Assembly (NCBI GenBank): GCA_035650075.1
Contig: DASRII010000526.1
Coordinates: 1 to 64,000, forward strand
Source: DASSUC01 sp035650075
Lineage (GTDB): Bacteria > Actinomycetota > Actinomycetes > Mycobacteriales > Micromonosporaceae
Length of the DNA stretch: 64,000 nt
Reading direction: 5' to 3'
Both the position numbers and the translations under genes were made by a program. The notes under the pieces are model-generated. The model did not search any database, was not told the origin of the DNA, and was given only the letters and a program-made list of their open reading frames with translations. Each line of letters begins with the position of its first letter. Position 1 is the first letter of the stretch. This document shows, piece by piece, positions 1 through 8,408 of this stretch.

Positions 1-938
1 TTGTTGTTGGTCGGATCGAGCAGGTCGGCCTTGAACGTGTACGGGCCCATCGGGTCGAGCCCGGCGCTCTCCAGCACGTGGATGCGTTGCGTCGGAAGAT
101 AGTTCGAGACGTTCCGGGACGCCGTGTAGTAGAGGTACCAATGCATCCCGTTCGGACCGTTCAACAGGTAGATCTCCGGCGCCCACATGTTGCAGCAACC
201 GTTCGGCAGGCCGCTCAGGTTGAAGATGACCTGGTTCGGCGCGCTCGCGATGCCGGCCAGCGTCGTGGCGGAGCGCATCGTGATGGTCGAGTTCCAGGTC
301 GTCGTCACGAGGTAGTACCGGCCGTTGTAGTACCGCATGAACGGGTCCGGGCCTTGCGGCCGGATCGGGTTGGTGAACGTGTTGCTCGGCGTCCCCGGGT
401 TGTAGCCGGGCAGCCGCCATACCCGTACGGTCGCGGTGCTGCACGGCAGCTGTACCAGGCCTGTGTCGTTGGCGGTGCTGGCGCCGGCCGGAACGATGCA
501 CTTGTTCGAGTGGACGGCGACGACGTTGAACGTGTTCGTCGCGCCGGAGATGGTGACCGGCTGCAGGCGGAACCGCTGGTTGTTGTTCGAGTGGCAGGTC
601 CACTGGATGATCGTGGCGTTGTCGGCCGTCGAGGCCCCGAATACGTCGACACAGCTGCCGCTGGTGAGCGTACGGATGTTGTAGGTGTTGGCCACCCCCG
701 ACACCGGGACGAAGGTGTAGTTCTGGCTGGCGGCGCCGGTACAGCTGCGTTGCCGCAACTGAAGTGCGTTGGTCGGGGCGCCGCCGGGCACCTCCATGCA
801 CAGGCCGGAACCCTGGTTGACCGCGGTACTGCTGAACGTGACCGGGGCTGCCTGGGCCGGTACGGCGCTGAAAGTTACAACCGGGGCCAGCGCGGCGACG
901 ACCACGCTCGTCAGCACGACAGCGAGGGGACGTTTCAC
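1..938 (-). CDS. Secreted RICIN-domain glycoside hydrolase family 43 (partial)
   Basis: The gene runs off the left edge; 312 residues are visible, read from a GTG start with GAGG 11 bases upstream (an in-frame GTG nine bases earlier is possible). Residues 1-30 are a Sec signal peptide ending PAQA. Residues about 33-165 form a cysteine-containing beta-trefoil lectin-like domain with degenerate QxW repeats (QNY, QRF). Then a GH43-like five-bladed propeller begins: DPFMRYYNGRYYL carries the expected catalytic-base Asp, followed by MWAPEIY and WYLYYTAS. GH43 enzymes remove arabinose or xylose from plant polysaccharides, so an extracellular arabinan or arabinoxylan hydrolase is likely. The catalytic acid Glu and the C-terminus lie outside the window, so substrate class cannot be decided. 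Confidence 0.72.
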   Translation of the reverse strand, partial: MKRPLAVVLTSVVVAALAPVVTFSAVPAQAAPVTFSSTAVNQGSGLCMEVPGGAPTNALQLRQRSCTGAASQNYTFVPVSGVANTYNIRTLTSGSCVDVFGASTADNATIIQWTCHSNNNQRFRLQPVTISGATNTFNVVAVHSNKCIVPAGASTANDTGLVQLPCSTATVRVWRLPGYNPGTPSNTFTNPIRPQGPDPFMRYYNGRYYLVTTTWNSTITMRSATTLAGIASAPNQVIFNLSGLPNGCCNMWAPEIYLLNGPNGMHWYLYYTASRNVSNYLPTQRIHVLESAGLDPMGPYTFKADLLDPTNN

Positions 939-1042
939 TGGGCTCACATCCTCGATCGACGGGAGTCGTTGCACTCTACCCCCGACGTCGGCTGCCCGTA
1001 CAGGATTCGAAATCTCGAACAAGGTTGTGCGCGGCCCATTTG

Positions 1043-1105
1043 CGTTGATCATGAAGTTGGTTGCGCGACACGCCGTCGAGCCCGAAACTAACTTCATGAT
1101 CAACG
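1043..1105. repeat. Long intergenic inverted repeat, possible terminator
   Basis: Perfect 16-bp arms (1043-1058 and 1090-1105; core TTGATCATGAAGTT) extend to 20 bp with one G-T wobble (1043-1062/1086-1105) around a 23-base loop. It starts six bases after the stop of the DUF885 gene and lies upstream of the GH43 gene, both on the minus strand. It could end DUF885 transcription. The AT-rich arms without a T tract also fit a dispersed intergenic palindrome. Confidence 0.7.
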
Positions 1106-1110
1106 GGGGG

Positions 1111-2736
1111 TCAAGCGAAGAGAGATTGCAGGGTGTCTAGGGGGAGGGGGCCGTGGGATAGGACTTCGTGGTGGAAGGTGCGGATGTCGGGGGACCGCTC
1201 GCGCAACTCGACGATCTTCAAGCGGCCCACCATGTACGCCAATGCTTGGGCGGGGCAGGCTATGTAGCGGTCGACTTCGTTCGCGATGTTCGTCGGCGAC
1301 AGCGCGGTGTTCTCGAGCAGGTACTCGATCGCCCGGTCGCGGGACCAGCCGTACCGGTGCATGCCGGTGTCGACGACCAATCGCCCCGCGCGCCACGCAT
1401 CGAACGAGACCATGCCGAGCCGGCTCAGGTCGTCGCTGTACAGCCCCATCTCGTCGGCGAGCCGTTCGGTGTAGAGCGCCCAGCCTTCACCGTGCGCGGT
1501 GACGTAGCCGAACCGCCGGAACGCCGGCAACTCGGTCAACGACTGGGCGATGCCGATCTGCAGGTGGTGGCCGGGCACGCTCTCGTGGAAGGCGAGCGGC
1601 TCGTACTCGAAGCGGGGCCGCAACTCCGGCCGGTAGGTGTTCACCACGTGTGCCCCGGGGCGGGAGCCGTCCTCCGCCGGCGGCTGGTAGTAGCCCAGCA
1701 CCGAGTTCTCCGCCTCGGCCGGGTCCATCTCGCGTACCACGCAGGGCGCGATGTCGTACCGGTGGAACCGGTCCGGCAGGGCCTCCTCGGCGCGGCGGAG
1801 CGCACCAGTGACCGAGTCGACGATCTCCTGTGCGGTACCGAACCGCAGCGCCGGGTCGTCGCGCAGCCGGTGCAGCACCTCGGCGACATCGGACGTACCG
1901 AGAGCCCGCGAGCCCCGTTCGGCGAACTCCTCGCGCAGCTGGGCGATGTGCCGCAGCCCTATCTCGTGAATCTCGTCGGGAGTCAACTCGGTAGTCGTGT
2001 GCGCCCGAACCAGCGTGAGGTAACCCGGTGCACCGCCGGGCACGTGGCACACGCCGACCTGGTCGTCGGGGCGCGCGACCGGCAGCAGCTCGTCGACCAG
2101 CACGGCACGGTACCGGGCCAGTGCCGGACGCACCACAGTGGACACGAGGTCGGCCGCGTTGGCCCGCAACTGTCCATTGTCGATAGTCGGCTGGAGAAGC
2201 GGATCCCGGTCCAGTGGCGTCGCCAGGTATCCGTCGGCTTGCGCTACCGCCTGGCGGATCCCGGTCGCGATCGGGTAGCGGCCGTCGGCCTTGGCCTGCC
2301 GGTGCCGCTCGGCCCAGCCGTCGAAGAAGTCACCGAGCTTCGACAGCCGGGCCAGGTACGTCTCGGCCGCCGCGGGGGAGTTGACCGAGCCCATGGGCAC
2401 TGTCGACACCACCTGGGCCAGGGCACCGACCATGGACGCCGTTACCGCGACCTCCTCGAGTCCAGCTTGCAGAACCTCCTGCTCGTCCCGAAGTAGCCGG
2501 CCGAGCATCGAATGGCTGATCCGGTCCTCGCCGGTCAACCCGTCTGCGTCGACCTCGGAAAGCGAGGCCGCCACTCCGGCCAGCCGTTGACCAAGCTGTT
2601 CGTTCGCCTCGCGGCGGGGATCGGGTACCTCACCGTCGAACCCGACGACTCCGGAGGCGGTCGCCGAGAACGGATCGGCACGGTAGTGCGCGTCGAAGTA
2701 CTCGTCGCCCAGCCGGGCGAGCGTCGCAGCATCCAT
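1111..2736 (-). CDS. DUF885 family protein (putative metallopeptidase-like)
   Basis: 541 residues, mostly helical and soluble, with no signal peptide. The family hallmark HESVPGHHLQ near residue 385 is a zinc-peptidase-like HExxPGHH signature. A second conserved stretch, EGWALYTERLADEMG, follows at about residue 415. DUF885 proteins are poorly characterised and are related to M32-like carboxypeptidases; the substrate is unknown. The start is ATG at 2736; a TTG at 2742 overlapping the stop of the sigma-factor gene (TTGA) is the alternative and would couple translation. It lies last in the YCII-sigma-DUF885 run. Confidence 0.85.
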   Translation of the reverse strand: MDAATLARLGDEYFDAHYRADPFSATASGVVGFDGEVPDPRREANEQLGQRLAGVAASLSEVDADGLTGEDRISHSMLGRLLRDEQEVLQAGLEEVAVTASMVGALAQVVSTVPMGSVNSPAAAETYLARLSKLGDFFDGWAERHRQAKADGRYPIATGIRQAVAQADGYLATPLDRDPLLQPTIDNGQLRANAADLVSTVVRPALARYRAVLVDELLPVARPDDQVGVCHVPGGAPGYLTLVRAHTTTELTPDEIHEIGLRHIAQLREEFAERGSRALGTSDVAEVLHRLRDDPALRFGTAQEIVDSVTGALRRAEEALPDRFHRYDIAPCVVREMDPAEAENSVLGYYQPPAEDGSRPGAHVVNTYRPELRPRFEYEPLAFHESVPGHHLQIGIAQSLTELPAFRRFGYVTAHGEGWALYTERLADEMGLYSDDLSRLGMVSFDAWRAGRLVVDTGMHRYGWSRDRAIEYLLENTALSPTNIANEVDRYIACPAQALAYMVGRLKIVELRERSPDIRTFHHEVLSHGPLPLDTLQSLFA

Positions 2737-2738
2737 AG

Positions 2739-3977
2739 TCAACGGAGCCTATCCGCTCGACCCTCGAGATACCGCTGCTCCGGCAGGCTGGTCGCGCGGC
2801 GTGCAGCGAGCTGGTAGTTCTCCCGGGCCGCCGCAGCGTCGCCGGCCATCTCCAGCAGGTGTGCGCGGACGGCGGGAAGCCGGTGATGCCCGGCCATCCG
2901 GTCGTCGGACTCCAGCGGATCGAGCAGGTCGAGCCCGGCCCGTGGCCCGTGCACCATCGCCGCCGCTACGGCGTTGTTCAGCATCACCATCGGGTTCGGC
3001 GAGATGCGCTGCAGTACCCCGTACAGGGCGAGAATCTGGCGCCAGTCGGTGTCTTCCGCGCGAGGCGCCTCGGCATGGACCGCCGCGATGGCCGCCTGAA
3101 TCTGATAAGGGCCGATCGGCGCGTGCTCGAGCGTCCGGGTGATGAGCGCGATGCCCTCGTCGGCCTGCTCGCGATTCCACTGTGTACGGTCCTGCTCGGC
3201 GAGCGGGATCAGCTCGCCCTCGGGGCCGCTGCGGGCCGGGCGCCGCGCGTCGGTGAGGAGCATCAGCGCGAGCAGTCCGGCGACCTCGCCGTCGTCCGGC
3301 AGCAGCCCGTGCACCGCGCGAGTCAGCCGGATCGCCTCCCCGGTCAGCTCGCTTCGTTGCAGACTCGGGCCGGATGTCGCGGTGTAGCCCTCGTTGAAGA
3401 TGAGGTAGAGCACGTGCAGCACCACGCGCAGCCGGTCGCTCCGCTCGTGGGTCGGCGGCATGCGAAACGGGATCCCGGTGTCCTTGATGCGTGCCTTGGC
3501 GCGGCTGATGCGTTGGGCCATCGTGGCCTCGGGAACGAGAAAGGCACGCGCGATCTGGGCGGTCGTCAAACCGCCGACGGCACGCAGGGTCAACGCGACC
3601 TGCGAGGCGGGCGACAGCGCGGGATGGCAGCAGAGGAACAGCAGAGTGAGCGTGTCGTCGGCGGCCGGGTGTTCCTCGTCGGCGGCGGGCGAGACGAACT
3701 CGTCGGCCGGTACCATCGCCGCGGCCGTCGCTTCGCGGCGCTTGCGCGCGATGTCGCTGCGCCACAGGTCGGTCAGCCGGCGCGACGCGACCGTAATGAG
3801 CCAGCCGCGCGGGTTGTTCGGGATGCCCTGATCGGGCCACTGGACCGCGGCCGCCAGCAATGCCTCCTGGACCGCATCCTCACATTCGTCGAAGTAACCA
3901 TAGTGCCGGACGAGCGCGCCGAGGACCTGCGGCGCCAGTTGGCGCAACAGGTCCTCGGCAACCCTCGGTTGAGTCAT
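2739..3977 (-). CDS. ECF42-type RNA polymerase sigma factor
   Basis: 412 residues. The N-terminal half has sigma-70 region 2 (ECEDAVQEALLAAAVQWP, then NPRGWLITVASRRLTDLWR) and region 4 (LRAVGGLTTAQIARAFLVPEATM). The C-terminal ~230 residues form a helical, TPR-like extension. This is the SigI/DUF6596-type ECF42 architecture, in which the extension replaces a conventional anti-sigma factor. The ATG overlaps the upstream YCII stop (ATGA). The DGPF partner next door is the standard ECF42 context. Earlier in-frame starts inside the YCII gene were rejected because homology begins at this Met. Confidence 0.92.
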   Translation of the reverse strand: MTQPRVAEDLLRQLAPQVLGALVRHYGYFDECEDAVQEALLAAAVQWPDQGIPNNPRGWLITVASRRLTDLWRSDIARKRREATAAAMVPADEFVSPAADEEHPAADDTLTLLFLCCHPALSPASQVALTLRAVGGLTTAQIARAFLVPEATMAQRISRAKARIKDTGIPFRMPPTHERSDRLRVVLHVLYLIFNEGYTATSGPSLQRSELTGEAIRLTRAVHGLLPDDGEVAGLLALMLLTDARRPARSGPEGELIPLAEQDRTQWNREQADEGIALITRTLEHAPIGPYQIQAAIAAVHAEAPRAEDTDWRQILALYGVLQRISPNPMVMLNNAVAAAMVHGPRAGLDLLDPLESDDRMAGHHRLPAVRAHLLEMAGDAAAARENYQLAARRATSLPEQRYLEGRADRLR

Positions 3978-4321
3978 GCCGAGTCGAGGATCGGGTGGAC
4001 CACCATCGCGCCGAACCGCGCATCGGGCCAGCGTCCGGCGATCTCGGCCGCCCGCTCGGGGGTCGCGCAGTCGACCACGCAGAGGCCGGCGAGGTGTTCC
4101 TTCGCCTCCGCGTACGGTCCGTCCGTGACGGCCGGCACGCCGTCGCGGACCTGGACGGTTTGGGTACCGGTCGAGGCCAGTGCTTCGCCACTGACCCACT
4201 CCCCGGACTCGGTCAGTTCCCGGACGAGCGAGTCGACCTCGTTGAAGATGGCGTCGCGGTCCTCGGCCGGCAAGGTGTCCCACATCGACGGGTTGTTGTA
4301 GATCAACAGCAGATACTTCAC
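3974..4321 (-). CDS. YCII/DGPF-domain protein, ECF42 partner
   Basis: 115 residues. It has the DGPF-family motif TDGPYAEAKEHLAGL near residue 68 and a YCII ferredoxin-like fold starting MKYLLLIYNN. These small proteins accompany ECF42 sigma factors and are thought to take part in their signalling; a catalytic role is unproven. The start is GTG with GAGGAG 7 bases upstream. The stop overlaps the sigma-factor ATG by 3 bases, so the two are translationally coupled. Confidence 0.88.
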   Translation of the reverse strand: MKYLLLIYNNPSMWDTLPAEDRDAIFNEVDSLVRELTESGEWVSGEALASTGTQTVQVRDGVPAVTDGPYAEAKEHLAGLCVVDCATPERAAEIAGRWPDARFGAMVVHPILDSA

Positions 4322-4370
4322 GGCGTTCTCCTCGCGTGTTCGGCGCTCGACCGCGCCTCGTGCAACAGAC

Positions 4371-4430
4371 GTCGGAGTCGGCGGAGAGTTCTCGACACTC
4401 GCATGTCGAGAACGTGCCACCGGCTCCGAC
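4371..4430. promoter_or_regulatory. Nested 60-bp operator-like dyad between YCII and MFS genes
   Basis: An inner perfect repeat GTTCTCGACA-N6-TGTCGAGAAC (4388-4413) and an outer imperfect repeat GTCGGAGTCG/CGGCTCCGAC (4371-4380/4421-4430) share the same centre at 4400.5. It ends eight bases before the MFS start codon and lies upstream of the divergent YCII start. It most resembles a repressor operator or a very stable 5' hairpin in the MFS transcript. No regulator gene is adjacent. Confidence 0.7.
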
Positions 4431-4438
4431 CTAGGTGC

Positions 4439-5998
4439 ATGGAAAACACCACACCCACCGTAGTCCGGGCCGGCAGGCGCGAGTGGATAGGGCTCGCCGT
4501 CCTGGCCCTGCCGAGCCTGCTCGTCTCCATCGACGTCTTCGTGATGCTGCTGGCGCTGCCGCACCTGAGCGCGGATCTCGGCGCCAGCAGCACGCAGCAG
4601 CTCTGGATCATGGATATGTACGGGTTCGTTCTCTCCGGCTTCCTCATCACGATGGGTACGCTGGGCGACCGGATCGGCCGGCGCAGGCTACTGCTGATCG
4701 GCGCGGTCGGGTTCGGCGCGGCGTCGGTGCTCGCCGCGTACTCCACCAGTCCCGGGATGCTGATCGCGGCGCGGGCGCTGCTCGGTATCGCCGGCGCGAC
4801 GCTGGCTCCGTGCACGCTCGCGTTGATAACGCACATGTTCCGCGACCCGAAGCAGCGCGGGCTGGCGATCGGCATCTGGTTCGTGTGCTTCATGGGCGGC
4901 GCGGCCATCGGGCCGGTTGTCGGCGGAGCACTGCTCGACAGCTTCTGGTGGGGTTCGGTGTTTCTGATCGGCGTACCGGCCATGGTGCCGCTGCTGGTGC
5001 TGGGTCGGTCGCTGCTGCCGGAGTACCGGGACACCGCCGCCGGGCGCCTCGACCTGACGAGTGTAGCCCTGTCGCTGGCCGCGATCCTGCCGATCGTCTA
5101 CGGGCTCAAGGAACTGGCGAAGAGCGGGTGGCAGCCGCTGCCCGTCGCGGCTGTCCTCTGTGGAGCGATCGTCGGCGGGCTCTTCGTACGGCGGCAGCGG
5201 GCGCTCGCCGATCCGTTGCTGGATCTGCGACTGTTCACCAACAAGGCGTTCAGCACCGCTCTGGGCTGCATGATGCTCGGCACGATGCTGATGGGTGCGC
5301 TCATGCTGTTCATGACGCAGCACCTGCAGCTCGTCCAGGGACTGTCCCCGCTGCGGGCCGGCCTGTGGATGCTGCCCGCGACCGCGGCGTCGGTCGTCAG
5401 CTTCCTGCTCGCGCCGTTGCTGGCCCGCCGGATCCGGCCGGCGTACCTCATCGGTGGCGGGATCGCGGTATCCGTCACCGGACTGCTGCTCCTCACCCAG
5501 GTCGGTACCGCCAGCGCCCCCGCGGTACTCGTCCTCGGCTGGGCCGTCATCAACCTCGGTGCCGGTCCGTTCGTCACGCTCGGCACCGACCTCGTCGTCG
5601 GTTCCGCGCCGCCGAACAAGGCAGGCTCGGCAGCGGCGCTGAACGAGACCAGTGGCGAGTTCGGCTTCGCGCTGGGCATCGCGACGCTCGGCAGCATCGG
5701 TACCGCGGTCTATCGCGGCCGCGTCGACGGCAACCTTCCGGCGGACCTGCCGCCCGCGGCGGACCAGGCCGCCCGGGACACCCTCGCCAGCGCGATCGCG
5801 GCGGCCGGCCAGTTGTCGCCTTCCCGGGCCGCCGCGGTGCTCGACGTCGCACGCGAGGCGTTCACGTCGGGCATGCACATCGCGGCCGGCATCAGTGCTG
5901 TGATTCTGGTAGGCGTGGCCGCACTCGTAGTGACCAGGCTGCGCCACGTCCGCCCCACCGGCGAGGCTGCCCGCGAGCCTGAGAGGATTGGCTCGTGA
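4439..5998 (+). CDS. MFS drug exporter, DHA2 (EmrB/QacA) family
   Basis: 519 residues with about 14 hydrophobic segments, the DHA2 topology. The motif-A region reads GTLGDRIGRRRLLL (about residue 75) and the motif-C-like region reads GPVVGGALL (about 157). These proton-coupled antiporters export cationic or amphiphilic drugs across the inner membrane; the substrate cannot be read from sequence. The ATG start sits right after the nested dyad, which probably regulates it. A GTGA overlap couples it to the downstream VOC gene, suggesting the small protein acts on or binds the same class of compound. Confidence 0.93.
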   Translation: MENTTPTVVRAGRREWIGLAVLALPSLLVSIDVFVMLLALPHLSADLGASSTQQLWIMDMYGFVLSGFLITMGTLGDRIGRRRLLLIGAVGFGAASVLAAYSTSPGMLIAARALLGIAGATLAPCTLALITHMFRDPKQRGLAIGIWFVCFMGGAAIGPVVGGALLDSFWWGSVFLIGVPAMVPLLVLGRSLLPEYRDTAAGRLDLTSVALSLAAILPIVYGLKELAKSGWQPLPVAAVLCGAIVGGLFVRRQRALADPLLDLRLFTNKAFSTALGCMMLGTMLMGALMLFMTQHLQLVQGLSPLRAGLWMLPATAASVVSFLLAPLLARRIRPAYLIGGGIAVSVTGLLLLTQVGTASAPAVLVLGWAVINLGAGPFVTLGTDLVVGSAPPNKAGSAAALNETSGEFGFALGIATLGSIGTAVYRGRVDGNLPADLPPAADQAARDTLASAIAAAGQLSPSRAAAVLDVAREAFTSGMHIAAGISAVILVGVAALVVTRLRHVRPTGEAAREPERIGS

Positions 5999-6408
5999 AC
6001 TGGACGTTGGAAGTGGTGGTGGTTCCGGTCTCGGACACCGAGCGTGCCAAGGCTTTCTACGCCGAGCAGCTCGGGTTCGATGTGGACCACGACACAAAGG
6101 TGAGCGACGACCTCCGCTTCGTACAGCTGACTCCGCCGGGATCGGGCTGCTCGATCGTCATCGGTACCGGCATCACCAAGATGGAGCCGGGCTCCCTTCA
6201 GGGACTGCAGTTGGTCGTCAACGACATCCACCGGGCGCGCGCCGAGCTCGTCTCGCGCGGGGTGGACATCAGCGAGGTTCAGGTCATGAGCCCGTCGGGG
6301 CAACGCCCGAGCCGTCCCGACGACGATCTCAACAACGTCGGGTTCGCCTTCTTCAGCGACCCGGACGGCAACGGCTGGGCCGTCCAGCAAATTACCTCCC
6401 GCGAGTAG
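5995..6408 (+). CDS. VOC/glyoxalase superfamily protein
   Basis: 137 residues. It begins VVVVPVSDTERAKAFYAEQL and ends FFSDPDGNGWAVQQI, the two typical halves of a single-module VOC protein of the dioxygenase or bleomycin-resistance type. The GTG start overlaps the TGA of the MFS exporter, so they are co-translated. Fold assignment is sound; a metal-dependent enzyme and a drug-binding protein are both possible. Confidence 0.88.
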   Translation: MNWTLEVVVVPVSDTERAKAFYAEQLGFDVDHDTKVSDDLRFVQLTPPGSGCSIVIGTGITKMEPGSLQGLQLVVNDIHRARAELVSRGVDISEVQVMSPSGQRPSRPDDDLNNVGFAFFSDPDGNGWAVQQITSRE

Positions 6409-6467
6409 TCGATTTGCCGCCTCCCCGTTCGACGCGTTGGTAAGACAACACATGAAGGAGGCAAACG

Positions 6468-7067
6468 ATGGGCAAGGTGACGACCGGGGCGAGCATGTCG
6501 GTTGACGGCTACATCTCTGGGCCGAACGAGTCAGGCTTCGAACATCTGTTCAGGTGGTACAACAACGGTGACGTGGTCATCGAGACGACGAATCCGGAAC
6601 TGACCATGCACATGACCGACGTCGGCGCCAAGCACGTCCGCGACACGAACGAGCGGCTCGGCGCGATCGTCTGCGGTCGCAAGCTGTTCGACTACACGAA
6701 CGGCTGGGGCGGTCAGCACCCCATGGGCGTACCGGTCGTTGTGGTGACCCACAGCGTGCCCGACGGCTGGGACCGTGAAGGCGAGTGGTTCACGTTCGTC
6801 ACCGACGGCATCGAGGCCGCGATCGCGAGGGCCCGCGAGATCGCCGGCGACAAGGAGGTCGGCCTCAATGGCGGCACCATCGCCTCGCAATGCCTCGAGC
6901 TCGGCCTGCTCGACGAGATCTGGGTGGACCTGGTGCCGGTCGTGCTGGGCGGCGGGACGCGGTTCTTCGACCAGCTGACGAACGTCCCGGTCGAGCTCGA
7001 GGGGCCGACCGTGGTCGAGGACAAGGACGTCACGCACCTGAAGTACACGGTTCGCAAGCGTGCGTAA
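6468..7067 (+). CDS. Dihydrofolate reductase-like (RibD C-terminal) protein
   Basis: 199 residues. N-terminal GASMSVDGYISGP and the later LNGGTIASQCLELGLLDEIWV and VVLGGGTRFFD are landmarks of the RibD_C/DHFR-like family of NADPH-binding reductases. These stand-alone proteins are not the folate enzyme and mostly lack a known substrate. A strong AAGGAGG lies 9 bases before the ATG. The last 8 bases overlap the next gene, a methyltransferase. Confidence 0.9.
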   Translation: MGKVTTGASMSVDGYISGPNESGFEHLFRWYNNGDVVIETTNPELTMHMTDVGAKHVRDTNERLGAIVCGRKLFDYTNGWGGQHPMGVPVVVVTHSVPDGWDREGEWFTFVTDGIEAAIARAREIAGDKEVGLNGGTIASQCLELGLLDEIWVDLVPVVLGGGTRFFDQLTNVPVELEGPTVVEDKDVTHLKYTVRKRA

Positions 7068-7938
7068 CCGGGCCAGCCGCACCGCGGAACACGTCGCCTT
7101 GTTCCGGGCCGTCGAATCGGCCCGGGTCGGGGACCGGCTCTTCGAGGACGTGTACGCGGTGCGGTTCCTATCTGTCCGGTACCGGCTCGTCGCGTCACTG
7201 TCCAGAGTGGACAGAATCGGTCGGTGGGTGGAGCGGTACATCGACCGGCGCTGGCCGGCCGGGCCGCGTGCCTCGGCGGTGGTGCGGACCAGGCTCATCG
7301 ACGACCTGGTGGACGAGGCGCTCGCCGGTGGTGTCCAGCAGGTGCTGTTGCTGGGCGCCGGATACGACAGCCGCGCCTACCGGTTGCCCCGGATGGCGGA
7401 CGCGCGGGTGTTCGAGGTCGACCACCCGCTGACCCAGGCGAGCAAGCGGCGACTGGTCCGTGCACACGTCCCCGCCGGCCGGCGTACCCATGTCACGTTC
7501 GTCCCTGTCGACCTGGTGGACGGCGACCTGCGCGCGGCGCTGGTTGCCGCGGGCTTCGCCACGGACGAGTCCACAGTGGTGCTCTGGGAGGGCGTGACCA
7601 ACTACCTGACCGCGTCCGCTGTGGACGCCACCCTGCGGCAGCTCGCCGCGATGACCGGCGCGGGCAGCCGGATCATATTTACCTACGTCGACAGTTCCGC
7701 TCTGGACGGCACCGGCGGGTTCGCGGGGGTCGAGGAATGGCAGGCCGCGGTACGCCGACACGGCGAGCCGTGGACGTTCGGTCTCGATCCCGCCGGACTA
7801 CCGGACTATCTCGCCGTCCGTGGCCTCACGCTGAGCCTGGACATGTCGGCCCTTGACGCCGGTGAGCGCTACCTCGCCCCGATGCACCGGCGGGAACCCG
7901 CGGCGCCGTGGTACCGCATCGCCATGGCGTACCGGTGA
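7060..7938 (+). CDS. Class I SAM methyltransferase, LCM/TIGR00027 type
   Basis: 292 residues. The SAM-binding segment VLLLGAGYDSRAYRL (about residue 96), an acidic residue in VFEVDHP and LWEGVTNYLTASAV mark the leucine carboxyl methyltransferase-like family common in actinobacteria. Members O-methylate small molecules or peptide carboxylates; the substrate is unknown. The GTG start lies inside the end of the reductase gene and the stop overlaps the next start (GTGA), so 6.5-8.4 kb is one transcription unit. Confidence 0.88.
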   Translation: MRNRASRTAEHVALFRAVESARVGDRLFEDVYAVRFLSVRYRLVASLSRVDRIGRWVERYIDRRWPAGPRASAVVRTRLIDDLVDEALAGGVQQVLLLGAGYDSRAYRLPRMADARVFEVDHPLTQASKRRLVRAHVPAGRRTHVTFVPVDLVDGDLRAALVAAGFATDESTVVLWEGVTNYLTASAVDATLRQLAAMTGAGSRIIFTYVDSSALDGTGGFAGVEEWQAAVRRHGEPWTFGLDPAGLPDYLAVRGLTLSLDMSALDAGERYLAPMHRREPAAPWYRIAMAYR

Positions 7939-8408
7939 CGGATATGAAGGGCCGACTCATGACTCCTGAGGTCGAACAGCTTCTCGCAACGCTCGACGGG
8001 CTGCGGGCCGGCGTCCTGAAGAAACTCGCCGGACTCAGCGACGAGGACGCCCGGCGTAGCACAGTCGACTCGGGTACCAATCTGGCTGGGCTCGTGCAGC
8101 ACCTCACGTTCGTCGAGTCGCTGTGGTTCGAGGAGGTCGCCGCCGGCGGTAAGGCCACCAGGGGCGATCGGTCGATGCAGGTCGACCCCTCGGTTCCGCT
8201 GCGTACCTTTCGGGCCGAGTACCGCGCTGCGTGTGCGGCCAGCAACGAGATTATCGCGGCGATCGGTGACGCGGACGCACCGGTGACCCGCAACGGAAAG
8301 ACGCGTGATCTTCGGTGGGTGCTGCTCGCGGTCATCGAGGAGACCGCCCGCCATGCCGGGCACGCCGACATCATCCGCGAGCAGATCGACGGCCAGACCG
8401 GCCGTTAA
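7935..8408 (+). CDS. DinB-like (DUF664) metal-dependent protein
   Basis: 157 residues forming a four-helix bundle with metal-ligand histidines in LVQHLTFVE and in EETARHAGHADIIREQIDG, the DUF664/mini-DinB pattern. Related proteins include thiol-dependent S-transferases using mycothiol or bacillithiol; this member is uncharacterised. The GTG start overlaps the methyltransferase stop; ATG 7944 or 7962 are alternatives. It overlaps the convergent radical SAM gene by four bases. Confidence 0.85.
   Translation: MTDMKGRLMTPEVEQLLATLDGLRAGVLKKLAGLSDEDARRSTVDSGTNLAGLVQHLTFVESLWFEEVAAGGKATRGDRSMQVDPSVPLRTFRAEYRAACAASNEIIAAIGDADAPVTRNGKTRDLRWVLLAVIEETARHAGHADIIREQIDGQTGR

Noticed and set aside
78..1091. 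337-codon plus-strand frame opposite the RICIN-GH43 gene
   Set aside because: Reverse frame of a recognisable enzyme; no plausible start signal or homology-like motif.
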